Below are positions 63,932 to 64,000 of a stretch of DNA of 64,000 bases, piece by piece. The translations under genes were made by a program, and so were the position numbers. The stretch is from Rhizobium sp. C4 (GTDB lineage Bacteria; Pseudomonadota; Alphaproteobacteria; Rhizobiales; Rhizobiaceae), in NCBI RefSeq assembly GCF_021026315.1, contig NZ_JAJNCX010000005.1:186001-250000 (forward strand), in the 5' to 3' direction. The first letter of the stretch is position 1; every line of letters starts with the position of its first letter. The notes under the pieces were generated by a model. It made no database searches and had not been told where the DNA came from. It saw only the letters and a list, made by a program, of their open reading frames with translations.

Positions 63932-64000
63932 ATGTCCACCCGAACCAGTGTCACCGCAAACCGTCTCCTTGATGCCTGCCAGGCCCTGCTATGCGAAACC
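63932..64000 (+). CDS. 5' end of an unidentified gene (runs off window)
   Basis: ATG at 63932 with AAGGATA upstream; 23 codons (MSTRTSVTANRLLDACQALL..) stay open to the window edge. Too short to identify. Confidence 0.45.
   Translation, partial: MSTRTSVTANRLLDACQALLCET

Overview
The window looks like accessory DNA of a Rhizobiaceae member (Rhizobium/Agrobacterium type). It is GC-rich, dense in ABC importers and GntR regulators, carries repABC-family plasmid replication and partition genes, and holds a stress island with an EcfG-type sigma factor and GGAAC-N16-CGTT promoters. I saw no rRNA, tRNA, insertion sequence or CRISPR array. Identifications come from reading motifs and family features; no database search was run.

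Layout. (1) 1-1477: 5' part of a spermidine/putrescine-type ABC importer (Tat-signal binding protein, ATPase) next to a GntR regulator. (2) 2510-12632: PAS-LuxR regulator divergent from an M20 deacylase, followed by a complete dipeptide/oligopeptide-type ABC importer, an aldehyde dehydrogenase, an SDR and an enoyl-CoA hydratase, probably one uptake and degradation pathway. (3) 12.8-19.3 kb: a general-stress island of about ten small genes (BON proteins, DUF892, DUF982, DUF3008, glycine-zipper lipoprotein) around an EcfG-type sigma gene, with up to eight EcfG-type promoters readable by eye. (4) 19.8-22.3 kb: repB-antisense RNA-repC without repA. (5) 22.4-31.7 kb: a non-phosphorylative L-fucose catabolism island (ABC sugar importer, aldose dehydrogenase, mutarotase FucU, UxaA-type dehydratase, SDR, FAH-family hydrolase, GntR regulator). 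(6) 31.8-34.2 kb: repA-repB-antisense RNA without repC, then 1.3 kb with no recognisable gene. The repABC functions are thus spread over two half-cassettes separated by the fucose island.

(7) 35.5-51.7 kb: a large putative GntR regulon. A minus-strand operon encodes a peptide-type binding protein, two permeases, a second binding-protein-like polypeptide without signal peptide, a VOC protein and a NACHT-type NTPase fused to a formylglycine-generating-enzyme-like domain. Nearby are a rhodanese, the dual ATPase, a hydantoin/Asp-Glu racemase, a hydantoinase-like amidohydrolase, a DapA-family aldolase, an SDR and a PatB/MalY C-S lyase. An 18-bp operator (ATATACTACGTAATATAT) occurs exactly twice and once degenerately at the promoters of this set. 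(8) 52.1-55.7 kb: APC permease, alpha/beta hydrolase and TTC38-like TPR protein. (9) 55.8-63.8 kb: carbohydrate/glycerophosphodiester-type ABC importer with GDPD and metallophosphoesterase genes, divergent from a ROK regulator with an AT-rich inverted repeat between them.

The points most worth follow-up are the split/duplicated repABC with an orphan antisense RNA, the NACHT-FGE protein embedded in a transporter operon, the operator-defined C-S lyase/rhodanese/hydantoinase cluster with several enzymes missing canonical catalytic residues, and the densely promoter-marked EcfG island.
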